A stretch of DNA of 34,897 bases from an uncultured Phycisphaerales bacterium (GTDB lineage: Bacteria; Planctomycetota; Phycisphaerae; Tepidisphaerales; Tepidisphaeraceae), in contig CAIQIQ010000071.1 in assembly GCA_903871935.1 (NCBI GenBank), positions 1-34,897 of the forward strand, written 5' to 3'. Of this stretch, positions 1 to 7,130 are shown one piece after another. Numbering within the stretch: position 1 is the stretch's first letter; each line of letters begins with the position of its first letter. A model generated the notes under the pieces. The model worked only from the letters and a program-made list of their open reading frames with translations, did not search any database and was not told the origin of the DNA. The position numbers and the translations under genes are program-made.

Positions 1-94
1 GCTGGGGTGCATCCTCTCGCATCAGCGTCAAATACGGGGCCACGAAGGCCCACTCATCATCCGTGACGTCGCTTGGGTATGGCTTCCTTGCCAT
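1..94 (-). CDS. IS5-family transposase, N-terminal fragment
   Basis: This is a partial gene running off the left edge. The ATG is at 94-92 and 31 codons are visible. The product begins MARKPYPSDVTDDEWAFVAP, the characteristic N-terminus of IS5/IS1031-type DDE transposases, where the 'SD(V)TDDEWAF(V)APYL' segment opens the protein. The catalytic DDE residues lie beyond the window. It overlaps, in another frame, the 3' end of the membrane-protein gene at 57-476, which it appears to have interrupted. The family call rests on recognising this N-terminal motif only. Whether the full transposase is intact is unknown. Confidence 0.8.
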   Translation of the reverse strand, partial: MARKPYPSDVTDDEWAFVAPYLTLMREDAPQ

Positions 95-140
95 CCCTAT
101 CTTCTACACTACATTGCCCAAAGTTCATAACACGCTCTAG
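1..140 (-). mobile_element. IS5-family insertion sequence, 5' end only
   Basis: The minus strand from about 140 down to 1 reads as one end of an insertion sequence. It holds the first 31 codons of an IS5-type transposase, preceded by a leader containing AGCGTGTTATGAAC, a motif typical of terminal repeats in this family. A CTAG at 137-140 marks the likely junction with the interrupted host gene. The rest of the element lies outside the window, so the second terminal repeat and target duplication cannot be checked. The exact outer boundary is an inference. Confidence 0.65.
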
Positions 141-476
141 GAATTCTGCCAGGTTGGAACCCTTAGCGCACGTGTCAGAAGTGGCGGGGCAGAGGAATAC
201 CTCAACTCCGATCTGTTGTGTCGCTTCGACGCTTTGCAGATCCGGCGGGAAGGGGCCGTTGTGGCGCCTGTAGTCCTGTTGATACAAGAGGAACGCCTGT
301 CCGAGGGATTGCATCTGCTTTGCGCATTTAGCTCGATACGCGGTATCCGGGACGTAGCGTGAGAGCACGAACAACGCCATCACACCGACGAAGACAAGGC
401 ACATGAAGATGAAAACCGGCGATTTCCAGATCGGCTGGCTGGCGAGTGTGCCATGTATCGGCTGGTCCGTGGTCAT
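57..476 (-). CDS. Small membrane-anchored pseudopilin-like protein, 3' end replaced by IS insertion
   Basis: The 139-residue frame starts at ATG 476. It has one membrane segment at about residues 19-40, followed by a helical stretch (AKCAKQMQSLGQAF) and a 'PPDLQSV...VFLCPA' pattern. These resemble the short, substrate-like region of planctomycete type II secretion/DUF1559-like proteins. Natural coding appears to end near 140: the last roughly 27 codons read through the IS terminal repeat and the transposase start in a different frame before reaching a stop at 57. The original C-terminus is therefore lost, and the visible gene is probably a truncated relic. No function beyond a membrane-anchored periplasmic domain can be stated. 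Confidence 0.6.
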   Translation of the reverse strand: MTTDQPIHGTLASQPIWKSPVFIFMCLVFVGVMALFVLSRYVPDTAYRAKCAKQMQSLGQAFLLYQQDYRRHNGPFPPDLQSVEATQQIGVEVFLCPATSDTCAKGSNLAEFLERVMNFGQCSVEDRDGKEAIPKRRHG

Positions 477-496
477 GTCGGCATTGTATCACGAGC

Positions 497-619
497 ATGC
501 ACGGAGCGGGCTTTCTCTTGGCGGAGATGAAGCTTCCCCATCGCCAGTTCGCGGCGCGGCTTGGCTGGATGACGGCTAAGCCGAACGAACTGATCAGAGA
601 GAGGCGAGGTACCACAACC
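497..619 (+). pseudogene. HigA-family antitoxin remnant (XRE helix-turn-helix)
   Basis: About 41 codons translate to a segment containing LPHRQFAARLGWMTAKPNEL followed by IRERRG. This matches the helix-turn-helix core of HigA-type antitoxins, usually of the form 'L(S/T)Q..FA.RLGW.TAKLNELIRGKRGIT'. An upstream H-G..L-EM stretch corresponds to the usual HPGE..LEEM. The similarity stops after the GTTT at about 619, and the frame continues into unrelated residues. No HigB toxin is seen on either side. It is read here as a decayed fragment of a lost toxin-antitoxin locus beside the IS element. The match is from memory of the family, not from a search. Confidence 0.6.
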
Positions 620-674
620 GTTCATCGCTGCCCGTGCTTCGCTCCAGTGATCTTGTTAGGTGCTGAACTCTTGC

Positions 675-968
675 TTAAGTCTGGCACTCTTGGGATGAGG
701 AAAAAAGAACCAGTGAGGCAAGCGCAAAGAGAAGAAAGAACGCTGCATAGGATGGCTTATCGTCCTGCAAGCAGCCAAAAGATACCGCAGAAAACAAGAC
801 AACCCCAAAGAACATCGTCCAACGGTCACGGCCTCTTGGAGGCGGGGGAGACGATGGCAACGGGCGTCGTCTGATCTTGCGTACAACCAGAACAGGGCCG
901 AACAGAACCAGCGCGAGGATCAGTGCCGTCGCCATGCATCTCAAGAGATCTTGAAAGTCGCTGTGCAT
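675..968 (-). CDS. Hypothetical small membrane protein
   Basis: This is a 97-residue frame with ATG at 968 preceded by a purine-rich GAGAGACG. It has three hydrophobic stretches (about 13-30, 51-67 and 74-90), with a basic, proline-rich loop (RKIRRRPLPSSPPPPRGR) between the first and second. That suggests a three-pass inner-membrane protein. No family is recognised. It lies in a debris-rich stretch with competing open frames on both strands. The hydrophobic periodicity and plausible ribosome-binding site make it the best coding candidate here, but it could be an isolated or decaying gene. Confidence 0.45.
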   Translation of the reverse strand: MHSDFQDLLRCMATALILALVLFGPVLVVRKIRRRPLPSSPPPPRGRDRWTMFFGVVLFSAVSFGCLQDDKPSYAAFFLLFALASLVLFSSSQECQT

Positions 969-1031
969 GTCGTCTCTCGCCTAACTGAGTAATATGCGTC
1001 AGGGCTCCTTGTTCAGAGTATGCAACCGAGA

Positions 1032-1079
1032 CATAAGCCCGGTCAAGCAGAATCTGCGGCGGCTTCTTGGCACCCAGCG
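1032..1079 (-). repeat. 48-bp partial copy of the GH4 gene interior
   Basis: Positions 1032-1079 match 1999-2046 at 45 of 48 bases, with differences at the 10th, 14th and 40th bases. The second copy lies inside the GH4 glycosidase gene and encodes its LGAKKPPQILLDWAY segment. The copy at 1032 keeps the same residues in part (LGAKKPPQILLD) but has no flanking glycosidase sequence. It is probably a relic of a second GH4 gene or of a local duplication. Confidence 0.8.
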
Positions 1080-1196
1080 CGCAAAAGCGTGACATTCCAC
1101 ATACTGGATGATCGCATCGACCGCTGCGCCGGTTAACCCCTCACGCCCCGAACTCCAACTTCGTTCCTGCGGAATCTAAATTCCTATCAGTAAATG

Positions 1197-1427
1197 CTAC
1201 CTGGAGTCGATGTAGAGCGTGTCGGGGCATATGTCCTGTTCGTTTGGCCACATCACCGTCCCAAGAGATACCCGCACCTGGCGAAAGTAATCTTGATCGG
1301 CCAATTCGGTGAACACTCCAAAGTGAAGAAGGGGCTGACAGTCATAGACCTTCACTTCGCCGTTGGTGAAGGTGAGCTCCAGCTTGTAGTCCGGTAGCGG
1401 CGTGACGTCTTTCACTCGCGGCAGCAT
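1197..1427 (-). CDS. DUF2442 domain-containing protein
   Basis: This 76-residue protein starts at ATG 1427, with GAGGT seven bases upstream. It shows the whole DUF2442 pattern: 'V..V.PLPDYKLELTFTNGEV' at the N-terminus, 'VYD..PLL..GVF.EL.D..YF.QVRV' in the middle and 'GTVMWPNEQDICPDTLY' near the end. DUF2442 proteins are small, often paired with DUF4160 proteins in toxin-antitoxin-like loci, and have no firmly assigned biochemical role. No DUF4160 partner is visible, so this may be an orphan in the accessory zone. The length is normal for a single-domain member. Confidence 0.85.
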   Translation of the reverse strand: MLPRVKDVTPLPDYKLELTFTNGEVKVYDCQPLLHFGVFTELADQDYFRQVRVSLGTVMWPNEQDICPDTLYIDSR

Positions 1428-1444
1428 ATGTTACCTCAATGGGA

Positions 1445-1464
1445 CGGCCCTGTCAGAAGGGCCG
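1445..1464 (-). terminator. Hairpin between the GH4 and DUF2442 genes
   Basis: A 7-bp perfect stem (CGGCCCT/AGGGCCG) with a six-base loop lies just upstream of the DUF2442 gene, 119 bases past the GH4 stop. No U-run follows, so it would be a weak or factor-assisted terminator, or simply a leader hairpin. Confidence 0.3.
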
Positions 1465-1582
1465 CCCCAGTTGTGGTTGATCAAAGAAGAGCGGACGAGG
1501 ACATGCGCGCTCCCCGGCTAGACGCCCTTATACGGACTGATGCGGGGGCAGGGGCTGGTACGTTGTTGCCGGCCTAAAGGGC

Positions 1583-2992
1583 CTATTTCCTGGCGAACCA
1601 CTTTTCCGACAGCCAGGGCTTGGTGGCCAGCAGCATGTCGTCCAGCAGTTTGGGGATATCGTACATGTCGCGCATGTGCGGATCGAGGAACAGCGCCTGC
1701 TCGGCCGCGGCGCGATCGTGCTCCAGAGCCGCCTTGATCGACAACTCGTGAATGGCCGTCCAGTTGGTGACCAGCGAATGCACCGCTGGCGGCAGCGTGA
1801 TCTGCTTACCGGTAATCTTACGCCCATTGAGCGTGACCAGCGCCTCGACGCAGGCATTCTTGTCGATGCCCTTGAGATACTCGCCGGTGTTGAGCAGGTT
1901 CAGCACGCGGGTGAAGGGCGTCTTGGTCAGCCACGCCCACATCAGTTCATGTGCGTGCTCGGTGGTCATCAGGTGCAGGTCGCCCACGCCGTCGGGGCCA
2001 TAAGCCCAGTCCAGCAGAATCTGCGGCGGCTTCTTGGCGCCCAGCGGCTCTCGGCCGGGAATAAGGTGGTGCATGTGGTGTTCGTACTTATCCACACGCC
2101 GGCTGGTGAAGAAATACCGGTAGAATTCGGCCAGATGCGTGTCGCCACAGCTCGGCCAGGCGCCCAGGATCTTGTACACCTCCTGCTGCAACTCGGTGTC
2201 TTCTTCGGTCACGGTCACCAGGGAGTCCTTGAACGTGGCCTTGGACTTCTGCGCTGCGGTGAGGATGTCACCGGTCCGCTCCTTGCCCTTGACCCACAGC
2301 CGCGTCACGAAGGCCTGGTGGTTGACGCCGCCGATCTCCATGTTGATGTCTTTCTTCTCGCACTTGAAGACATCGGCGAAGTACTGGAAGAGCGAATCGG
2401 CCGAGTGGCACAGCCCGAAGCACGGAATCGAGCTGGTGCGGGCCATAGCGCCGGTGATGGCTGACATCGGATTGGTGAAGTTGAGCATGAGCGCATCTGG
2501 ACAGATGCGCTCCATGTTCTTGACCAGGTTGACGACGACCGGAATCGCACGGAGATTGCGCGATAGCGCGGTCGGGCCCAGCGTATCACCTACGCCCACC
2601 GGGATACCGTATTTGGCACACACTTCAAAGGAACGGAAGTCCGACTCCAAGCCGCCGGTGGTGATGGCAAGTATGACGACATCAGCGCCCTTGAGGGCCT
2701 CATCCTGGCTGAGCGTGCGGGCAACGGTGATCTTCGTCCTGGTTTGGCGGGCCATCCGCTCCAGCAGGTCGCCGACGATGCGCAGCGGCTCGGGATTCAG
2801 ATCGTGCAGCACGAGGTGACAATCGTTAAAGCCGCCCACCAGCAGCATGTCGCGCAGCACTTTGTGAATGAACTTGTAGCTGGCACCGATGAAGGTGATC
2901 TGCTTGCGGCCCACGGTCCCCTTGTTCTTGACGAACTTTTCCGGTGGACCCCAATTGCCTGGTGCGGACTTTCCGATTGTTTTCGTAGCCAT
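1583..2992 (-). CDS. GH4 family glycosidase (alpha-galactosidase/alpha-glucosidase-like)
   Basis: This 469-residue protein belongs to the NAD- and metal-dependent glycoside hydrolase family 4, which cleaves glycosides by oxidation at C3 and elimination. An N-terminal Rossmann region begins at about residue 31 (QITFIGASYKF). Family motifs follow: NFTNPM at 171-176, GLCHS at 193-197 with metal-binding Cys195 and His196, and GGVNHQAF at 221-228 with His225. Length fits the family. There is no signal peptide, so it should act in the cytoplasm on imported sugars. GH4 substrates vary (alpha-galactosides, alpha-glucosides, glucuronides, 6-phospho-glycosides). The GLCHS and G.NH motifs favour the MelA/AglA side, but the substrate is not settled. 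The start at 2992 has only a weak AGAAGA upstream. Confidence 0.88.
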   Translation of the reverse strand: MATKTIGKSAPGNWGPPEKFVKNKGTVGRKQITFIGASYKFIHKVLRDMLLVGGFNDCHLVLHDLNPEPLRIVGDLLERMARQTRTKITVARTLSQDEALKGADVVILAITTGGLESDFRSFEVCAKYGIPVGVGDTLGPTALSRNLRAIPVVVNLVKNMERICPDALMLNFTNPMSAITGAMARTSSIPCFGLCHSADSLFQYFADVFKCEKKDINMEIGGVNHQAFVTRLWVKGKERTGDILTAAQKSKATFKDSLVTVTEEDTELQQEVYKILGAWPSCGDTHLAEFYRYFFTSRRVDKYEHHMHHLIPGREPLGAKKPPQILLDWAYGPDGVGDLHLMTTEHAHELMWAWLTKTPFTRVLNLLNTGEYLKGIDKNACVEALVTLNGRKITGKQITLPPAVHSLVTNWTAIHELSIKAALEHDRAAAEQALFLDPHMRDMYDIPKLLDDMLLATKPWLSEKWFARK

Positions 2993-3096
2993 GATCTTCT
3001 TTCTGAAATAAAGTGCCTGCTGACGACGTCGTCCGCGTCAGCGTGTAAGAAAACATTAGAACCGGGTGCGCTGGAGAGGTCAAAGTTCGCGACTGG

Positions 3097-3927
3097 TCAC
3101 GGACACTCCCGCCGCATCATTTCATCGACGGCTTTCCACGGATCGTCTACCCAGTCGCCGTGCCAGCCCAGTTGATGGAGCGTGGCGGGAAGGGCGGCGA
3201 GGGCCTCGTTAAGATGCTGACGTGGCGACCAGTGCGAGCTTGGCAGGTCGAGGCAGGAGCGGGGCGTCTGGATGAGAGCTTGGGTCATGCGGTCCAGAAA
3301 GGGGCAGAGAACCTGGCCGGCTTGCGTGGATCTGGCGACCTCGGTGAGCCATTTGGTGTAGGGCCAGGGCTTTTGCTCGGCGACGCAGCAAACACGGCAA
3401 AGGCTGTCGATCGCCTGGCCCGCCATCGCCAGGGCGGAGGGAAGCCTTCCGGAACCGGCCGCCTTCCACATGCCGCTGGGTTGAGATCGGAACTGGCCGA
3501 TGAGCCAGCGGAGTTTTGACTCCGCGATGTCGCGGGGGAATCGGCCGAACTTCTGTTGTAGCTGCACAAGGGTATCGGCATGACCATCCAGCACTTGCGC
3601 GGTGGAGATGATCCACATCATCTCTGAGTGCCACTGGCCAAGTCGCTTGGCCAGGTCTTGCTCATCGTAGAACGTCCAGTGCGCCTCCAGATCGCCGCGG
3701 TCGACGAACAGGCTCCCGCGCAGGTCATAGCGCTGGCGCTCGTGGGGCGAGAGGCACTGCTTATCGCCGATGATCCAGAGGTCGAGATCGGAGTGAGTCC
3801 CGGCATAGCCGGCCGCCCGGCTGCCGACCAGCAGCAGTACCGCACGTGGACCGGTGGAGTTGCGTGCTGCCTCGGCACGCTCTAGAAATGCCGCATCGGC
3901 CGGCCGGAGATTATCGAGGGACTGCAT
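3097..3927 (-). CDS. Nucleotidyltransferase-fold protein, 276 aa
   Basis: The frame stays open upstream to 4266, but that part is low-complexity, not protein-like, and overlaps the neighbouring gene. The start is therefore placed at ATG 3927 (MQSLDN). Residues 35-50 (GSRAAGYAGTHSDLDL) form the GSxxxG...SDxDL metal- and nucleotide-binding motif of DNA polymerase beta-like nucleotidyltransferases. A further acidic residue lies in the DLEAHW segment. The C-terminal 180 residues are helical, as in aminoglycoside adenylyltransferase-like and DUF4037-like proteins. The substrate is unknown. It could modify a small molecule, an RNA or a partner protein. No partner gene is obvious next to it. Confidence 0.75.
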   Translation of the reverse strand: MQSLDNLRPADAAFLERAEAARNSTGPRAVLLLVGSRAAGYAGTHSDLDLWIIGDKQCLSPHERQRYDLRGSLFVDRGDLEAHWTFYDEQDLAKRLGQWHSEMMWIISTAQVLDGHADTLVQLQQKFGRFPRDIAESKLRWLIGQFRSQPSGMWKAAGSGRLPSALAMAGQAIDSLCRVCCVAEQKPWPYTKWLTEVARSTQAGQVLCPFLDRMTQALIQTPRSCLDLPSSHWSPRQHLNEALAALPATLHQLGWHGDWVDDPWKAVDEMMRRECP

Positions 3928-4070
3928 CGGAGGCAGTATCGGCAGGAAGGTTCTATGCGACAAGAGAACAGGCTCCGCATGTACGCCCGAAAGCTCTTCT
4001 CCGCCACGCCTCGCCGTGGCCTCGTATGGTGCCAAGCTTTGATCCCCAAGTAGCATCGATGAGCCACATC

Positions 4071-4550
4071 TTACATCCCAGCAAGAAGTCGCGGATGCGC
4101 TAAAGCAGCCTCGTACTCCTTGCGACTGAAGAAGGGCCACACACTCCAGTCTCCCTCGAGTTTTCGCCTCTTTCTGACTCGTGCGCGCAAGAACGGAATC
4201 GCTAGGCCCAATGTGACCACCATGAGAAACAGTTCCAAGACCGGGATGAAATTCTGCACCGGCCAACGGTATTCACAATCAGAATATAGGAAGGCGATTT
4301 GGCGAGCCTTCTCTTTGTTGCCTTCAGGAAGCAGTGCCCATTGGCCCTTGATTCGATGCGTTCGCAGATCATCGTAGCAGTACCAGGTCAGGCTTGTCAC
4401 TGCTTCCAGGACGTGATCCCGTTCGCGGTCTCGGGCAACCGAATCCACAATTTCCCATGCACGCTCGTCAAACTCATCATTGGTCAACTGCCCGTCTACG
4501 AAATGCCTGAGCAGTTCCGCAAGCTCATCTCTTCGTTTGCGGTCAACCAT
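4071..4550 (-). CDS. Hypothetical protein with C-terminal membrane segment
   Basis: This 159-residue protein starts at ATG 4550. The N-terminal half is charged and helical (MVDRKRRDELAELLRHFVDG, then LTNDEFDERAW) and reads as a soluble cytoplasmic domain. Residues about 101-120 (NFIPVLELFLMVVTLGLAIP) form one membrane span. A basic stretch (RARVRKRRK) follows, then a short tail with WPFFSRKEYEAAL. No named domain is recognised. The composition and the 'DELAELLRHF.DGQ.TNDEFD' opening look like a real conserved protein rather than a shadow frame. It is separated from the downstream nucleotidyltransferase by about 140 bases, so the two need not be one operon. Confidence 0.65.
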   Translation of the reverse strand: MVDRKRRDELAELLRHFVDGQLTNDEFDERAWEIVDSVARDRERDHVLEAVTSLTWYCYDDLRTHRIKGQWALLPEGNKEKARQIAFLYSDCEYRWPVQNFIPVLELFLMVVTLGLAIPFLRARVRKRRKLEGDWSVWPFFSRKEYEAALAHPRLLAGM

Positions 4551-4698
4551 GGTGGTCGCGTCCTCACTGTCTATACGTTACACACCGAGACCCCACGAAG
4601 AAACCCCTCCCTGAGCACGATTGTTGGAGTGATGGCGCTGGTTGTCCGGAGGAAGCAGCAGGTCTAGTGTCTTACATAACCGTGAATGAGGCCCGACC

Positions 4699-5448
4699 AT
4701 GGCATCACAAAAGAAGCGCAAGGTCGCCGCTAAGGCAGGCGATAGTATCAGGGATCATGCAGTCGTATCGCGAGAGAAATGGCTAAGAGCGCGAACGGCA
4801 CTGTTGGCGAAAGAGAAGAAGTTCACGCACCTGCGGGAAACCCTGGCCCAGCAACGGCGGGCGCTGCCGTGGGTGAAGGTGGAAAAGCCATATTCCTTCG
4901 ATGCCTCCGGTGGCAAGCAGACGCTGGGCGACCTGTTCGAGGGGAGGAGCCAACTCGTCATCTATCACTTCATGTTCGCCCCGGAGTGGGACCAGGGGTG
5001 CATGCACTGCTCGTTCTGGGCGGACCATTTCGACTGCATGGGTGTGCACCTCAATCACCGTGATGTGACTTTCGCCGCGATTTCCCGGGCGCCATTGTCC
5101 AAAATAGCCCGCTTCAAGAAACGGATGGGCTGGAAGTTCAAGTGGGTGTCTTCGTCGAACACGGATTTCAACTATGATTTCAACGTGTCGTTTGCGCCCG
5201 AGCAGATCAAGAAGGGCACGACGTTCTACAACTACGTCCTGGGCGGCAACGATTACAGCGATCGTGAAGGTCTGAGTGTGTTCTATAAGGACAAGAGCGG
5301 CGCCATCTTCCACACCTACTCGACGTTCGCGAGAGGAATCGACATGCTCAACGGAACGTACCACTTCCTTGACCTGGTGCCCAAGGGCCGGGATGAAGGC
5401 GACTCGCCGCAGTCGTGGGTGCGGTATCACGATCGATACGAGGTGTGA
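4699..5448 (+). CDS. DUF899 family thioredoxin-like protein
   Basis: This 249-residue protein belongs to the DUF899 family, which adopts a thioredoxin-like fold. Features seen are the N-terminal 'VSREKWLRAR..LLAKEKKFT' helix, 'LPWVKVEKPY.FD...G..TL.DLF.GRSQL..YHFMF', the Cys-containing 'DQGCMHCSFWADH' segment, and a C-terminal 'GLSVFYKDKSG.IFHTYSTFARG.D.LNGTYHFLDL' block. The CMHC pair sits where thioredoxins carry CxxC, so a redox role is plausible but unproven in the family. There is no signal peptide. The following gene starts about 100 bases downstream, so coupling to the glycosidase cluster is uncertain. Confidence 0.88.
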   Translation: MASQKKRKVAAKAGDSIRDHAVVSREKWLRARTALLAKEKKFTHLRETLAQQRRALPWVKVEKPYSFDASGGKQTLGDLFEGRSQLVIYHFMFAPEWDQGCMHCSFWADHFDCMGVHLNHRDVTFAAISRAPLSKIARFKKRMGWKFKWVSSSNTDFNYDFNVSFAPEQIKKGTTFYNYVLGGNDYSDREGLSVFYKDKSGAIFHTYSTFARGIDMLNGTYHFLDLVPKGRDEGDSPQSWVRYHDRYEV

Positions 5449-5550
5449 GTTGCCAAACGCTTTAGGCAACGGCATCTATATTCATTCTATTGGGCGGATA
5501 GGGCGAATTCCCTCAACAGCGGCCGCGCTGCAACAGTACTACCAACAACC

Positions 5551-7059
5551 ATGCTCCAGCGGCACAGGCACTTTATATTGGCCGTGTTCCTCGGCGTCAT
5601 CCCCGCCCTGGCCCTGGCCGCCGAATCCAATCGCCCGCTTATCCGCATCAACGCTGGCCACGACATTGCACCAATCCCGCGAAGACTTTTCGGCGTCAAT
5701 CTCCGCCCTGACATGCAGCAGGATCCCCCCATCCGCCGATTCCTCAGCGACACCGGCATCACCCTCTTCCGTTATCCCGACAGCATCGACGAGGGCTACA
5801 CCTGGGATTGGTCGGCCGGCGGCGTCATGCTCAGGGATGGCAAGCCCTTGATCTCACCCCTCTCGCGTTTCGATACTGCCATTGACGTTGCCCACAACGT
5901 CAAGGGTGAACTCTGTTTCACGGTGAAGATCCACAACTCTTCGCCTGAGGAAGCCGCACGCTGGGTCGCCGAGGCGAAGAAGCGCGGCATGGGGGGATCC
6001 TACTGGTGCTTCGGCAATGAGCCCTACTTCAAAGGCGACAAGTTCTACGTGGCCAAAGAAGCCTACGTCGATCTGGTGAACACCTACAGCCCGGCCATGA
6101 AAGCGGCCGATCCTGATATCCATCTGGGCATTGGCTGGTGCGGACCTTTCGTCGAGGAAGAAACCGAAAAGGGCCGCGAAAGCTTCATCCTCCACAATAC
6201 GAAGCGCTGGGTGGATTTCATTGATTTTCATTACTACACCGGCCGCTGGGACAAGGACAAAGGGATTGATGCCAAACGCATCATGGCCGGCTCGCTGCTG
6301 GTCGCCCAGAATACGCGCAAGTTCCGCGAGATCTTCCAGCGCGAAGCACCGGAAAAGGCCGACAAGATCGAGATCCAGTACTGGGAATGGAACGGACCGC
6401 CGTGGCCGGCCATCGGCGGCATGCAGACGCTGGCTTCCGCCCTCTTCGCAGCCGATGCCCTGGGTGAGATGGCCCGCTGCGGTGTTCGTGCCGCCATCGT
6501 GTACAACCTTCAGGAACGCCATTGCGGGCTGATTCCAGGCTTCGAGCGCGATGGCAGCCATCCCTGGCCCACCGAACCATGGAACGGCAGGACCATCCGT
6601 CCTATCGCCTATGCGATCCAGATCTGGAGCCGCCACATGGGAACAACCTTGCTGGAATCCGCAGTGACCAATGTTGGCTCTTATCAGAACAAGGACTGGT
6701 ACAGCGCGGTGAACTACCAGGGCGAGGTTCCGCTGCTGGCCGCCCACGCCACCCGCAGTGATGGCCACCAATCGCTTCAGCTTCTGGTGGTTAATCGCGA
6801 TGAGGCCAGCGCCATCGATGCCCGCATTGATCTGCAGGGCTTCTCGCCCCAGCCTCAGGCGCAGGTCCTCACCCTCAACGGCCCCAGCGCCCTGAGCACC
6901 AACGATGTGACCAATCGCGAGCCCCGCTATCACTCGTTCAGTGATGCCCCCGAAGGTCCCGTCAAGCTCGTAAGCTCAAGCCATACCATCGATACCACGG
7001 ACTTCCATTACACGTTTCCTCCGCACTCGGTAACCGTTATTCTGACGCAGAGCCGTTAA
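5551..7059 (+). CDS. Secreted glycoside hydrolase, GH51/GH39-like (arabinofuranosidase-type)
   Basis: This 502-residue protein has a signal peptide at about 1-24 (LQRHRHFILAVFLGVIPALA). A TIM-barrel catalytic domain and a C-terminal beta domain (about 400-502) follow. 'RRLFGVN' near residue 45 and 'FRYPDSIDEGYTW' near 73 match the strand-1 and strand-2 regions of clan GH-A enzymes such as alpha-L-arabinofuranosidases. The likely acid/base is Glu157 in GNEP and the likely nucleophile is Glu279 in QYWEWNG, both where clan GH-A members keep them. It is the first of three exported carbohydrate-active genes in a row, so it probably trims side chains or ends of a plant-type polysaccharide outside the cytoplasm. 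GH51, GH39 and GH79 are hard to separate by eye. Confidence 0.78.
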   Translation: MLQRHRHFILAVFLGVIPALALAAESNRPLIRINAGHDIAPIPRRLFGVNLRPDMQQDPPIRRFLSDTGITLFRYPDSIDEGYTWDWSAGGVMLRDGKPLISPLSRFDTAIDVAHNVKGELCFTVKIHNSSPEEAARWVAEAKKRGMGGSYWCFGNEPYFKGDKFYVAKEAYVDLVNTYSPAMKAADPDIHLGIGWCGPFVEEETEKGRESFILHNTKRWVDFIDFHYYTGRWDKDKGIDAKRIMAGSLLVAQNTRKFREIFQREAPEKADKIEIQYWEWNGPPWPAIGGMQTLASALFAADALGEMARCGVRAAIVYNLQERHCGLIPGFERDGSHPWPTEPWNGRTIRPIAYAIQIWSRHMGTTLLESAVTNVGSYQNKDWYSAVNYQGEVPLLAAHATRSDGHQSLQLLVVNRDEASAIDARIDLQGFSPQPQAQVLTLNGPSALSTNDVTNREPRYHSFSDAPEGPVKLVSSSHTIDTTDFHYTFPPHSVTVILTQSR

Positions 7060-7130
7060 CCTCCGGGAGGCGCGCTGACGAACTGCCATCGCAGTTCTCC
7101 TGGCAAAGTCGCTGTATCGCAGGCCGACCC

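Noticed and set aside
2087..2095. TTATCCACA DnaA box
   Set aside because: It lies inside the GH4 coding region without the repeat element's other parts, so it is probably chance.
3928..4266. N-terminal extension of the nucleotidyltransferase-like protein to 4266
   Set aside because: The extra 113 residues have no protein character and overlap the well-supported gene at 4071-4550.
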